From the NCBI RefSeq assembly GCF_014635705.1, contig NZ_BMDI01000001.1, forward strand, positions 822,008 through 886,007: a stretch of DNA of 64,000 nt, given 5' to 3'. Made by a program: the position numbers and the translations under genes. This document shows positions 18,446 through 26,970 of this stretch, in pieces; the stretch's first letter is position 1; the number at the start of each line of letters is the position of its first letter. The notes below the pieces were generated by a model. That model worked only from the letters and a program-made list of their open reading frames with translations, did no database searches and was not told the DNA's origin. This DNA is from Oxalicibacterium faecigallinarum (GTDB taxonomy: Bacteria; Pseudomonadota; Gammaproteobacteria; Burkholderiales; Burkholderiaceae_D).

Positions 18446-19612
18446 TTAAACCGCGCTTTGCGGCGTCAGCCAGGTGCCGGGAATCAGGATCGATTTGTCT
18501 ACCTTGCGCACATCGGTCAGGCCACAAAATGCCATGGTCAGATCGAGTTCGCGCTCAATGATGTCGAGCGTCTTGGTGACGCCCTCTTCCCCCATCGCAC
18601 CCAACCCATAGAGAAACGCACGACCGATGTAGACACCCTTGGCACCCAGGGCAAGCGCCTTGATGACGTCCTGCCCCGAGCGAATGCCGCTGTCCATATG
18701 TACTTCGATCTCGCGGCCGACTGCATCGACAATCGCCGGCAAAGCCGCAATGCTGGACAGCGCACCGTCGAGCTGGCGACCACCATGGTTGGAAACCACG
18801 ATGGCATCGGCACCACTATTAACCGCCAGACGTGCATCTTCGGCATCCATGATGCCCTTGATGATGAGCTTGCCGTCCCAGCGCTGCTTGATCCATTCCA
18901 CGTCAGCCCATGACAGGGCCGGATCGAACTGCTGCGCAGTCCAGGCAGACAGCGAAGACAAGTCCGAAACCTCGGTTGCATGCCCCACGATATTGCCAAA
19001 GCCGCGTCGCGGCGTCTGCAACATGCCCATGCACCAGCGTGGCTTGGTCATCATGTCGAGAATATTCGGCAGCGTCAGCTTGGGCGGTGCCGACAGGCCG
19101 TTTTTCAGATCCTTGTGGCGCTGCCCCAGCACTTGCAAATCCAGCGTCAAGACCAGTGCCGAACAATTGGCGGCCTTGGCGCGTGCGATCAGGCGCTCGA
19201 TAAAGGCGCGATCCTTCATCATGTACAACTGGAACCAGAACGGTTTGCTGGTATGGGCGGCGATATCCTCGATCGAGCAGATGCTCATGGTGGATAAGGT
19301 GAAGGGCACGCCAAATTTTTCGGCTGCACGCGCCGCCAGAATCTCGCCATCGGCATGCTGCATGCCGGTAAAGCCGGTTGGTGCGATTGCGACCGGCATA
19401 CGTACCTCTTGACCAATCATGGTGGTCCGCAAGCTGCGGTTTTCCATATTGACCGCCACACGCTGGCGGAACTTGATCGGCTCAAAATCACTGCAATTGG
19501 CGCGATAGGTCGATTCGGTCCATGAGCCCGCGTCGGCATAATCGTAGAACATGCGCGGTACGCGTTTCTGGGCAAGGACACGCAAATCTTCAATACAGGT
19601 AATGACGGGCAT
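18446..19612 (-). CDS. FMN-dependent alpha-hydroxyacid dehydrogenase (LldD-like)
   Basis: 388 residues of the glycolate oxidase/lactate dehydrogenase family, which oxidises L-2-hydroxyacids to ketoacids with FMN. Catalytic landmarks: Y24, Y130, K252 and H276 within VVSNHGGRQLDGA. The ATG at 19612 has GGAGG close upstream; an in-frame extension to 19675 lacks support. Its length and the MPVITCIEDLRVLAQKRVPRMFYDYADAGSW start match L-lactate dehydrogenase LldD. No lactate permease or LldR regulator adjoins it, so another hydroxyacid is possible. Confidence 0.88.
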   Translation of the reverse strand: MPVITCIEDLRVLAQKRVPRMFYDYADAGSWTESTYRANCSDFEPIKFRQRVAVNMENRSLRTTMIGQEVRMPVAIAPTGFTGMQHADGEILAARAAEKFGVPFTLSTMSICSIEDIAAHTSKPFWFQLYMMKDRAFIERLIARAKAANCSALVLTLDLQVLGQRHKDLKNGLSAPPKLTLPNILDMMTKPRWCMGMLQTPRRGFGNIVGHATEVSDLSSLSAWTAQQFDPALSWADVEWIKQRWDGKLIIKGIMDAEDARLAVNSGADAIVVSNHGGRQLDGALSSIAALPAIVDAVGREIEVHMDSGIRSGQDVIKALALGAKGVYIGRAFLYGLGAMGEEGVTKTLDIIERELDLTMAFCGLTDVRKVDKSILIPGTWLTPQSAV

Positions 19613-19913
19613 CAGGTCTCCTCCGTTTTGGCTTCGGCTCATCCGGCGTTGCCGTACGCGTGAATGACGATTCAACAGGCGTTTGATTTTGGTTCAGGCA
19701 TTCTATGTGTTCTTGCCGTTTGGCGACACAGCGCAGCGATGAATGCTTTTAAACAGTACGAAGAATTTACTCATCCGGGTTGTTTGATCCGCCAGGATGA
19801 ATCCTTGCAACAAATCTTTTTAAATAGCATTTAAAATGCATAATATATAAACTTGTGAACATACCAAGGCACCTGCCTGCTTTTTGCAGGCACTGATATT
19901 GTTCAAGAAAAAT
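19613..19913. promoter_or_regulatory. lldD-like/HPP intergenic region
   Basis: About 300 bases separating two divergent genes. An AT-rich segment at about 19818-19852 contains the palindrome GCATTT-A-AAATGC (19827-19839) and TATA-like runs (TAATATATAA), and probably holds the HPP gene promoter. A 6-bp hairpin (GCCTGC-TTTTT-GCAGGC, 19875-19891) lies in the leader 22 bases before the HPP start codon. No convincing small gene. Confidence 0.4.
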
Positions 19914-21101
19914 ATGCATCCCTCCGTACTCAACTGGCTCCGCTCGTTTCTCCCCACCCAAGGTTATGTCGATCGCTTTGAACGCATGCGCGGTTCGGCG
20001 GGTGCCTTGTTCGGGCTGGTTCTGACCGGTTCCGTCACATATCTGATTCTCGGCGACGGCGTCGGCACGGCGTGGCTGATTGCGCCGATGGGGGCTTCGT
20101 CGGTTCTGCTGTTTGCAGTGCCGTCCAGCCCATTGGCACAACCATGGTCGATCATTGGCGGCAATCTGCTGGCAGCGATCATTGGCATTACCTGCGCCAA
20201 ATTGCTTGATGCACCCGTGCTGGCGGCAGGTGTCGCGGCAGGCCTCTCGATTGGCGCCATGTTCTGGTTCCGCTGCATTCACCCGCCAAGTGGCGCAGTC
20301 GCCTTGACAGCAGTTCTCGGCGGACCGGTCATCCACGACATGGGATACACCTTCGTACTTGCGCCGGTTCTGCTGAATTCCGTGCTAATGGTGCTGTCCG
20401 CCCTGTTCTACAACAACGCGACACGCCGCCCTTATCCGCATCGTCCCCAGCCTGCCGCCGATCAGCCGCGTAAGCACGAAACCACTGATGCCGCGCCGAC
20501 CGAACGCGCCGGCATCACTGCACAGGATCTGGACGAAGTGCTCAAACGCTACAATCAGGTGCTTGATATCAGCCGCGGCGATCTGGAAGCCATCATGCTG
20601 CAGACCGAAATGCAGGCGTATCGTCGCCAGGTTGGCGAAACCACATGCGCCACCATCATGTCCAAGGATGTCGTCACCGCCGAGTTCGGCACGCCTCTTG
20701 CTGAGGCATGGCAACTACTGCAGCGTCATGATCTGACCGCGCTACCGGTCATCGACCGCGGTCGTCACGTCATCGGCATCATCACCAAGGCGGATTACCT
20801 GGCGCATGCGGAAGCACAGACCCACGAAGGACTCGGCCAGCGCATCGCGCATCTGATCCGCCCTTCGCAATTGAGTCACACCGAAAAACAGGAAGTCGTC
20901 GGACAGATCATGACCCGCGAAGTCATCACGGCACAGGCAACGCAGTCGATCGTCGATCTGGTGCCACTGATGTCCAATCAGGAACTGCATCAGGTACCGG
21001 TCGTCGATGCCAAAGGACAACTGGTTGGGATTCTGTCGCAAAGCGATCTGATCGCCGCCCTCTACGAAACCACCATGGCCGAGCGTCATCTGAGCAACTG
21101 A
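19914..21101 (+). CDS. HPP-family membrane protein with two C-terminal CBS domains
   Basis: 395 residues. About residues 20-165 form four to five membrane helices with the hallmark HPPSGAVALTAVLGG of the HPP family, for which a nitrite-transport role has been reported in plants and cyanobacteria. Residues about 235-385 form a tandem CBS pair (TIMSKDVVTAEFGTPLAEAW and IMTREVITAQATQSIVDLVP), likely an adenine-nucleotide sensor. ATG at 19914; the ribosome site is weak (AAGAAA). The PAS gene starts 53 bases downstream on the same strand and may be co-transcribed. Confidence 0.88.
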   Translation: MHPSVLNWLRSFLPTQGYVDRFERMRGSAGALFGLVLTGSVTYLILGDGVGTAWLIAPMGASSVLLFAVPSSPLAQPWSIIGGNLLAAIIGITCAKLLDAPVLAAGVAAGLSIGAMFWFRCIHPPSGAVALTAVLGGPVIHDMGYTFVLAPVLLNSVLMVLSALFYNNATRRPYPHRPQPAADQPRKHETTDAAPTERAGITAQDLDEVLKRYNQVLDISRGDLEAIMLQTEMQAYRRQVGETTCATIMSKDVVTAEFGTPLAEAWQLLQRHDLTALPVIDRGRHVIGIITKADYLAHAEAQTHEGLGQRIAHLIRPSQLSHTEKQEVVGQIMTREVITAQATQSIVDLVPLMSNQELHQVPVVDAKGQLVGILSQSDLIAALYETTMAERHLSN

Positions 21102-21154
21102 ATCACAGACAATCCAATCCAACCAACACGCACAGCCAATTCAGGGAGATAGCC

Positions 21155-21613
21155 ATGCACACCGATTACGATCCAGCGCTTGCCAAAAACATTGTCGATC
21201 AGGCCACGGATGCCATCATTTTTGCCGACCGCGATGGACTTGTACGCGTGTGGAATGCCGGCGCGGAACGCATTTTTGGTCACAAGGCGGAAGACGTGAT
21301 CGGCGGCACGCTCGACATCATCATTCCGGAACGCATGGTCGATGCCCACAACAAGGGTTTCAATCACGCTCTTGCGACCGGGCAAATGAAGTACGTCAAC
21401 AAAGTGCTGACCACACGCTCCATGCACAAAGATGGCAGCCGCATCTATATCGACATGAGCTTTGACATGGTGCGCGATGCCAATGGCACGATTCTGGGCG
21501 CGCTGGCGATTGCACGGGATGTCACCGAACGTCAGGCCAATGATGCTGCCACGCGCGTCAAGATGGCTGAACTTGAAAAGGCACTGGCCGAAAAAGCCGA
21601 CAAGGCAGACTAA
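21155..21613 (+). CDS. Stand-alone PAS-domain protein
   Basis: 152 residues, essentially one PAS sensor domain (about 10-128: IVDQATDAIIFADRDGLVRVWNAGAERIFGHKAEDVIGG... ending GALAIARDVTERQ), followed by a short charged helix (AATRVKMAELEKALAEKADKAD) that could be a coiled coil. No kinase, GGDEF or HTH output domain is present. AGGGAG precedes the ATG. It follows the HPP-CBS gene closely, so it may be a partner sensor. Ligand unknown; I cannot identify a heme or flavin site. Confidence 0.88.
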   Translation: MHTDYDPALAKNIVDQATDAIIFADRDGLVRVWNAGAERIFGHKAEDVIGGTLDIIIPERMVDAHNKGFNHALATGQMKYVNKVLTTRSMHKDGSRIYIDMSFDMVRDANGTILGALAIARDVTERQANDAATRVKMAELEKALAEKADKAD

Positions 21614-21642
21614 GGCAAAAGCAGGCAGAACAGGCGTAAAAA

Positions 21643-21670
21643 AACCGGCGAGCCACTCGGCCCGCCGGTT
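21643..21670 (-). terminator. Intrinsic terminator for the Mrr-like gene
   Basis: Stem AACCGGCG/CGCCGGTT with a GC-rich 12-base interior. On the minus strand it is followed by a run of Ts (7 As on the plus strand), giving a proper rho-independent terminator about 100 bases past the Mrr-like gene stop. It may also stop plus-strand transcripts from the PAS gene, though without a T-run. Confidence 0.75.
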
Positions 21671-21767
21671 CCATGCTTCAGGTCAGCTCATGCCGACTCT
21701 TCTGCCTCCTCCACTGCTGCGCGCTCCTGACAGAGCACCCAGCCTCGGAAATCGTTACAAGTTCTGA

Positions 21768-22361
21768 TCAGACCTTGCCCGTTTCGGTATAGCGCAACTC
21801 GCGCAACAGCTTCACCAGCGGCATGCCGTTAATCAGACGAATCTTCTTCTCGGCGGCAAAATTCAGTGCGGTTTGCGTATATTCGCCTGCCGTGATGTAA
21901 AAACCTTCAGTCGCGCCCTGCTTTTCTACCGCTTTCTGCAATTCCTTCAAGGGCTCGATACCGGTATTGACGACGCGCCAGCGCTTGCAGCTCACCAGTG
22001 CGGTACGACCATCTGCCTTGATTTCGAAGTCTGCATCCGGGGTATTGAGTCGTTTTACGACGTAGCCATCGCGTACCAGCGCCATTTCCACTTCGGCCGA
22101 AAACTGCTCCCAGTTCAGCTTGCGCATTGCCTGCAGCACCTCTTCAGTGCGCATCGGGCCCGGCTCGTCCCACTGCTGCTTGAAGCGAATAAAACTGATG
22201 ATGATGAACGGAATACCCATGATGGTACCGAACAGTCGGTAACCCGGCGGCATGGAAACCACGCCAATCAAACCCATGAACGCACCGATGAAGCCGCTTA
22301 CATACCAGTTGGCACGCAAAAGCTGGGCAAACACCGAGTTCTTTGCCATCTTGAATTTCAC
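21768..22361 (-). CDS. Membrane-anchored Mrr-like restriction-endonuclease-fold protein
   Basis: About 197 residues. Two N-terminal membrane helices (WYVSGFIGAFMGLIGVV and YRLFGTIMGIPFIIISFI) are followed by a C-terminal Mrr/PD-(D/E)xK-type domain: LNWEQFSAEVEMALVRDGY, DADFEIKADGRTALVSCKRW, GATEGFYITAGEYTQTALNFA. The SCK triplet takes the place of the usual (E/Q)xK; the lysine is retained. I chose a GTG at 22361 because AGAGG lies 5 bases before it; ATG 22349 is the alternative. Such proteins are common outside restriction systems and their role is unknown. No methyltransferase is nearby. Confidence 0.75.
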   Translation of the reverse strand: MKFKMAKNSVFAQLLRANWYVSGFIGAFMGLIGVVSMPPGYRLFGTIMGIPFIIISFIRFKQQWDEPGPMRTEEVLQAMRKLNWEQFSAEVEMALVRDGYVVKRLNTPDADFEIKADGRTALVSCKRWRVVNTGIEPLKELQKAVEKQGATEGFYITAGEYTQTALNFAAEKKIRLINGMPLVKLLRELRYTETGKV

Positions 22362-22490
22362 AACCACCTCTCTTGTTTGCAGGCGGCATAATAGCAAACT
22401 TCACCGGCGGAGTACGGGTTTTCCCGTAGGTTTTCGTATAAAACGGTATGAAGAAACCCTCATTTTTTGGACGAATCTGGCAAAAACCGC

Positions 22491-23033
22491 ATGAATACTG
22501 AGCAATCCGATACCTGCAAGGAACGCATCCATCAGGAGTTGCATCGCCTGGGGATCCCGATGTCCTGGATCACAGACAAGAAATTACCGTTCTATCCGGA
22601 AGCGACTGAGCTGGTGCTCGGTGATTTTGCGCCCGATGGACGGGAATGCCTGATGACGCCCGCAACCAGCAAGGCATGGGCTGACATGAAGGATGCCGCC
22701 AGACAGGATGGCATCGTGCTGGAAGTCGTTTCTTCATTCAGAACGATTGAGCGACAGATCGACATTATTCAAGCCAAGCTGAATCGCAACATGCCGATGG
22801 AAACCATCCTGACGCTCAGCGCACCGCCCGGTTATAGCGAACACCACAGCGGCTGCGCGCTCGACATCAACACGCCGGGCTGCACGGCAACCGAGCCGGA
22901 ATTCGAACATACCGCTGCCTATCGCTGGCTCGAAACGCATGCCGGCCGGTTCGGCTTTACCTTATCGTATCCAAAGGACAATACCCTGGGCTTTATCCAT
23001 GAGCCTTGGCACTGGTTTCACAATGAAATTTGA
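22491..23033 (+). CDS. VanY-type D-alanyl-D-alanine carboxypeptidase-like protein (M15)
   Basis: 180 residues with the M15B zinc-peptidase motifs SEHHSGCALD (zinc ligands H118 and D125) and EPWHW (E171, H174). It should cleave D-Ala-D-Ala or related peptidoglycan peptides. Unlike usual family members it has no signal peptide or membrane helix from the ATG at 22491. An in-frame TTG at 22467 adds only MDESGKNR. A cytoplasmic substrate, or export by another route, is therefore implied. Divergent from the Mrr-like gene; no clear operon. Confidence 0.85.
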   Translation: MNTEQSDTCKERIHQELHRLGIPMSWITDKKLPFYPEATELVLGDFAPDGRECLMTPATSKAWADMKDAARQDGIVLEVVSSFRTIERQIDIIQAKLNRNMPMETILTLSAPPGYSEHHSGCALDINTPGCTATEPEFEHTAAYRWLETHAGRFGFTLSYPKDNTLGFIHEPWHWFHNEI

Positions 23034-23095
23034 ATGCAATTTATAAGATAAATTACATTAATTTAATTCCATATCTATTTGAATTAAAAAAGAAT

Positions 23096-23977
23096 TTATA
23101 TTTTTTCCTGCAGAAAATCGAGAAAACAGCTGATGCGCCGCGACAACTGTGTGTTGCGGTAGTACACCGCTTGGATAGGACGCTGATAACCGGTGTAATA
23201 ATTTCCCAGAATCGACACCAGTCTTCCGGTATCAATATCCTTGCGCGTCATGAATTCGGACAGGCACACAATCCCTTGTCCTTCAAGCGCCAAGGCACGT
23301 AACGTTTCTCCGCTCGATGCCAGCATGGCTGGCTTGATGGTCAGCCATTCGCCGTTTTCGTGTCGCAATGGCCATTTGTTTCCCGTTTCGTACTGTAAAA
23401 ACCCAAGTGTCTGATGCGCTTGCAGATCGGCGGGCGTTTGCGGCGTGCCATGTCGCTGCAGATAGGCAGGACTGGCCAATACCGACATGCAACCAGATCG
23501 CAACGCGCGCGCATGCAAAGTGGAATCGGCAAGCTCGCCAACCCTGATTGCAATATCCGTTCGATGTTCCAGCAGGTCGGCAATCTGATCATGGCTCGTC
23601 AGTTCCAATGTGATCTCTGGGTAGCGGGCGCGGAACTCGGCAACATGCGGCACGATCACGTGCAGGATAAAAGGTGACGCAGCATCGATACGCAAGCGAC
23701 CGCTTGGTCGCTGTCGCCGGATGCGAATCGATTCTTCCGCTTCGTCCAACGCTGCCAGAATCGCCCGCGCCTTGGCGAGTAGCCAATCGCCCTCTTCCGT
23801 CAACTCCATGCGACGCGTCGTCCGTGTCAGCAAGGACGTCGCCAGTTTCTCTTCCAGCCGTGCCAGGGCGCGACTGATTGCCGACGTGGTTTGTCCCAGA
23901 TTGGCTGCGGCGGCTCCGAGCGTGCCGCTATCGACAACAGCGACGAATACCTTCAAATCATCCGAACTGAGATCCAT
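23096..23977 (-). CDS. LysR-family transcriptional regulator
   Basis: 293 residues. HTH at the N-terminus (LKVFVAVVDSGTLGAAAANLGQTTSAISRALARLE), then an effector-binding domain from about residue 90 (GRLRIDAASPFILHVIVPHV). Divergent from the epimerase/oxidoreductase pair at 24099-26121 across a 121-base AT-rich gap containing AAATATATTT (23993-24002). It likely controls those genes. Effector unknown. Confidence 0.93.
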   Translation of the reverse strand: MDLSSDDLKVFVAVVDSGTLGAAAANLGQTTSAISRALARLEEKLATSLLTRTTRRMELTEEGDWLLAKARAILAALDEAEESIRIRRQRPSGRLRIDAASPFILHVIVPHVAEFRARYPEITLELTSHDQIADLLEHRTDIAIRVGELADSTLHARALRSGCMSVLASPAYLQRHGTPQTPADLQAHQTLGFLQYETGNKWPLRHENGEWLTIKPAMLASSGETLRALALEGQGIVCLSEFMTRKDIDTGRLVSILGNYYTGYQRPIQAVYYRNTQLSRRISCFLDFLQEKI

Positions 23978-24098
23978 TGTTGCTCCAAAAGCAAATATAT
24001 TTTGATGATATCGCTATTTTTAACAAGAATGAAAAGCGACATAGTAATTCCATCGCCGCACGTCAGTACGGCATTCATTCAAAACAAAGGAATAGACT

Positions 24099-25022
24099 AT
24101 GAACGTCTTCATCACAGGCGCAGCAGGTTATATTGGCGGTTCGGTGGCCGACCGACTCATGAAAGCCGGTTATCAGATTCGCGGACTGGTGCGTACGCAA
24201 GAACAGGCAAATCGCATCGCCCAACTCGGCATCAGCCCGGTGATCGGCACACTGGACGATGCCGATATCCTGGCACGTGAGGCACAGGCTGCCGACGCAG
24301 TCATCAATGCTGCCAGCTCGGATCACCGCCCTTCCGTTGAAGCCATGTTGCATGCACTGGAGGGATCGGGCAAAGCCTTCATCCACACCAGCGGCTCCAG
24401 TGTCGTCGGCGACGATGCGCGCGGCGAATGGAAATCAGACAAGATATATACGGAAGACACGCCAGTCGCAGTGGTGCCGGAAAAAGCCGCACGTGCTTCT
24501 CTCGATCAGTTGATCCGCGATGCAGCTCAGCACGGCGTGCGCTCAGTCATTCTGTGCAACACCATGATTTATGGCACCGGCCTGGGTGCCAGCTCGAACA
24601 GCGTACAGATACCGCCTCTGGTGGCACAGGCACAGAAGAGCGGTGTCGCACGCTACGTTGGCAAAGGTCTCAACGTCTGGTCGAACGTCCATATTGCCGA
24701 CGTCACCGAGCTTTATCTGCTCGCCTTGAAAAATGCGCCAGCCGGGTCGTTCTACTTTGTCGAAAACGGCGAGGCTTCCTATTCCGACATCGTTGCTGCA
24801 ATTGCGCGCCGCCTGAATCTCGGTGAACCGCAAGCCTGGCCAGTGGAAGAGGCCATCAAGGAATGGGGATTCGGCCACGCGGTCTACTCATTTGGCTCCA
24901 ACAGCCGCGTGAACGCCGACAAGGCACGCAAGGAGCTGGGCTGGAAACCAACGCATACATCGGTGTTCGACTGGATCGAACACGATATGAAACTCGATAC
25001 CCACGTAGTCAATCCACGCTAA
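24099..25022 (+). CDS. NAD(P)-dependent epimerase/dehydratase-like protein
   Basis: 307 residues of the extended/atypical SDR fold. The Rossmann motif TGAAGYIGGSVADRL is at the N-terminus and a serine-rich stretch FIHTSGSSVVGDDARG sits where the catalytic region begins. The usual YxxxK is not obvious, placing it near NmrA-like/atypical members. First gene of a two-gene unit divergent from LysR. Substrate unknown. Confidence 0.87.
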   Translation: MNVFITGAAGYIGGSVADRLMKAGYQIRGLVRTQEQANRIAQLGISPVIGTLDDADILAREAQAADAVINAASSDHRPSVEAMLHALEGSGKAFIHTSGSSVVGDDARGEWKSDKIYTEDTPVAVVPEKAARASLDQLIRDAAQHGVRSVILCNTMIYGTGLGASSNSVQIPPLVAQAQKSGVARYVGKGLNVWSNVHIADVTELYLLALKNAPAGSFYFVENGEASYSDIVAAIARRLNLGEPQAWPVEEAIKEWGFGHAVYSFGSNSRVNADKARKELGWKPTHTSVFDWIEHDMKLDTHVVNPR

Positions 25023-25116
25023 ACCGTAATCGGGAGAACCGGGCACAATTCAGTATCTCCTGACGTCCCGCTCGACAAAAAGCACGATCCTGCATACACA
25101 TAAAAAAGGAAACACC

Positions 25117-26121
25117 ATGAAAGCCATCGCCTATCGCCAACCCTTGCCAATCAATGATCCACAGTCCTTACTGGATATCACCCTGCCAGATCCGGTACCT
25201 GGCCCGCGCGATCTACTGGTTGAAGTACATGCAATCTCGGTCAATCCGGTTGACGTCAAGGTGCGGTCCAGCGCCACTCCACCGGCAGGCGAAACCAAGG
25301 TCATCGGCTGGGATGCAGCAGGTGTCGTGCGTGCCGTCGGCGACCAGGTCACACTTTTCAAGGCTGGCGATCATGTCTATTACGCCGGATCAATTACACG
25401 TCCGGGTGCGAACAGCGAATTGCATCTGGTTGATGAGCGTATCGTGGGCTCTATGCCTTCGTCACTGGATTTTGCTCAGGCGGCTGCCTTGCCGCTGACG
25501 TCGATCACCGCATGGGAATTGCTCTTCGATCGGCTCAACGTGCCAACCGACAGCAAGGATGCGATTCTGGTCATTGGTGCCGCAGGGGGTGTCGGCTCCA
25601 TTCTCGTACAACTGGCCCGCAAGCTGACCAATCTGACCGTGATCGGTACCGCCTCGCGTAGCAATACCAGAGAATGGGTCGAAAAACTCGGCGCGCATCA
25701 CGTTATCGATCACACCCAGCCCTTGTCGGCAGAGCTCAGGAAAATCGGTTTCGAGAACGTCAAGTATGTCGCCAGTCTGAACCAGACCGACCTGCACTAC
25801 GACGAGATCGTCAAACTGATCGCGCCGCAAGGTCATCTGGCATTGATTGACGATCCTGCCTCGCTGGATGCGATGCCGCTCAAACGCAAAAGCGCATCGC
25901 TTCACTGGGAATTCATGTTTGCCCGCTCGATGTTTGAAACACCGGATATGCAGAAACAGCATGACTTGCTGAATGAAGTCGCCAGCCTGATTGATCTCGG
26001 TACCTTGCGTACCACGCTGGCAGAACACTACGGCACCATCAATGCAAAAAACCTGAAACGCGCGCATGCATTGATCGAGAGCAATCAGGCCAAGGGAAAA
26101 ATCGTGCTTGAAGGGTTTTGA
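25117..26121 (+). CDS. Zinc-type/quinone-reductase-like alcohol dehydrogenase family protein
   Basis: 334 residues of the medium-chain dehydrogenase superfamily. The N-terminal GroES-like fold (PGPRDLLVEVHAISVNPVDVKVR) is followed by the nucleotide-binding segment VIGAAGGVGSILVQLARKL. The structural-zinc cysteine cluster is absent, as in zinc-binding-like quinone oxidoreductases. AAAGGAAACACC precedes the ATG. Follows the epimerase-like gene by 94 bases on the same strand and is probably co-controlled by the divergent LysR protein. Confidence 0.9.
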   Translation: MKAIAYRQPLPINDPQSLLDITLPDPVPGPRDLLVEVHAISVNPVDVKVRSSATPPAGETKVIGWDAAGVVRAVGDQVTLFKAGDHVYYAGSITRPGANSELHLVDERIVGSMPSSLDFAQAAALPLTSITAWELLFDRLNVPTDSKDAILVIGAAGGVGSILVQLARKLTNLTVIGTASRSNTREWVEKLGAHHVIDHTQPLSAELRKIGFENVKYVASLNQTDLHYDEIVKLIAPQGHLALIDDPASLDAMPLKRKSASLHWEFMFARSMFETPDMQKQHDLLNEVASLIDLGTLRTTLAEHYGTINAKNLKRAHALIESNQAKGKIVLEGF

Positions 26122-26170
26122 TCCGCAGTAGTCCCTGCACGCAAATGGGCATGCCACCCGGCACACCAAC

Positions 26171-26205
26171 AAAAAACGGCACTGCATTCCTCATGCAGTG
26201 CCGTT
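26171..26205 (-). terminator. Intrinsic terminator for the DUF4197 gene
   Basis: Stem ACGGCACTGCAT / ATGCAGTGCCGT (26176-26187 and 26193-26204) with a 5-base loop. On the minus strand it is followed by TTTTTT. Lies 21 bases past the DUF4197 stop and between convergent genes. Confidence 0.88.
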
Positions 26206-26225
26206 CTGTCGAGCAGCAACTATCC

Positions 26226-26921
26226 TTACTTCACAGCACCAAAAACCTTGCCAAGGATCGCGCTGCCTGTCCCGACCGGATCGGCGCGAATCGATTTTTC
26301 TTCTTCACCAATGATCTTGTACAAACCGTCTAACGCGCGCTGGGTCACGTAATTTTCCACCGTCGCCTCGTCCTTCGATACCAGACCGGAAGAACTGGCT
26401 TTACCCATCAGCGTGTTGTACTTGGCAGACAAGCCATTTTTGTCCGTGATCTTTTTAACGATGGGCAAAAACTGCGTGCTCAGCGGGGTTGCCGTTTTCT
26501 GGCGGAAGAACTCCGTCACCGAGGTTTCGCCACCCGTCAAAATATTCTTTGCATCCGTCACACTCATCGATTTGACCGCGTTGAGCAGCAAGGGCTTGGC
26601 CTGTGCCACAGCAGCTTCTGCGGCGTGGTTCATCGATGTCTGCAACTCGTCGACTTTCTTGCTTTGCCCCATCATGCGCAAGATGGGCATGGCCTTGTCG
26701 AGCGAGGCCGGCAAACCGATCCGGACCTTGTCATTATTCAGAAAGCCGTTTTCGACACCCAGCTTGTTGACCGCAACATCCGCACCCTTCTCCAGCGCCG
26801 CCTTGACGCCACTGGTTGCGTCCTTGGAACTGAGATCGGACAGCGATAATGCCGACGCAAACGAGGCAGCAGAAACCAGCAACGCAGCGCACACCGCATG
26901 GGACAACTTGCAAGGGAACAT
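26226..26921 (-). CDS. Secreted DUF4197 protein
   Basis: 231 residues with a Sec signal (MFPCKLSHAVCAALLVSAASFASA). The mature part is helical and matches DUF4197 in its ordered blocks: LSDLSSKDATSGVKAALEKGADVAVNKLG, ILTGGETSVTEFFRQKT and EATVENYVTQRALDGLYKIIGEEE. Function unknown; the family is common in Gram-negative periplasms. Same strand as the ligE-like gene upstream with a 49-base gap, so the two may be co-transcribed. Confidence 0.85.
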   Translation of the reverse strand: MFPCKLSHAVCAALLVSAASFASALSLSDLSSKDATSGVKAALEKGADVAVNKLGVENGFLNNDKVRIGLPASLDKAMPILRMMGQSKKVDELQTSMNHAAEAAVAQAKPLLLNAVKSMSVTDAKNILTGGETSVTEFFRQKTATPLSTQFLPIVKKITDKNGLSAKYNTLMGKASSSGLVSKDEATVENYVTQRALDGLYKIIGEEEKSIRADPVGTGSAILGKVFGAVK

Positions 26922-26970
26922 GAGTACTCTCCGACTGATGATTTATCCGGCCTTATGTAGTCAACGACAG

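Noticed and set aside
21768-22361. Mrr-like protein as part of a restriction or defence system
   Set aside because: No methyltransferase, helicase or other defence gene nearby, and membrane-anchored Mrr-like proteins are widespread housekeeping or unknown proteins.
22413-22428. Small hairpin TACGGG-TTTT-CCCGTA before the VanY-like gene
   Set aside because: Six base pairs with no T-run and 62 bases from the start codon; could occur by chance.
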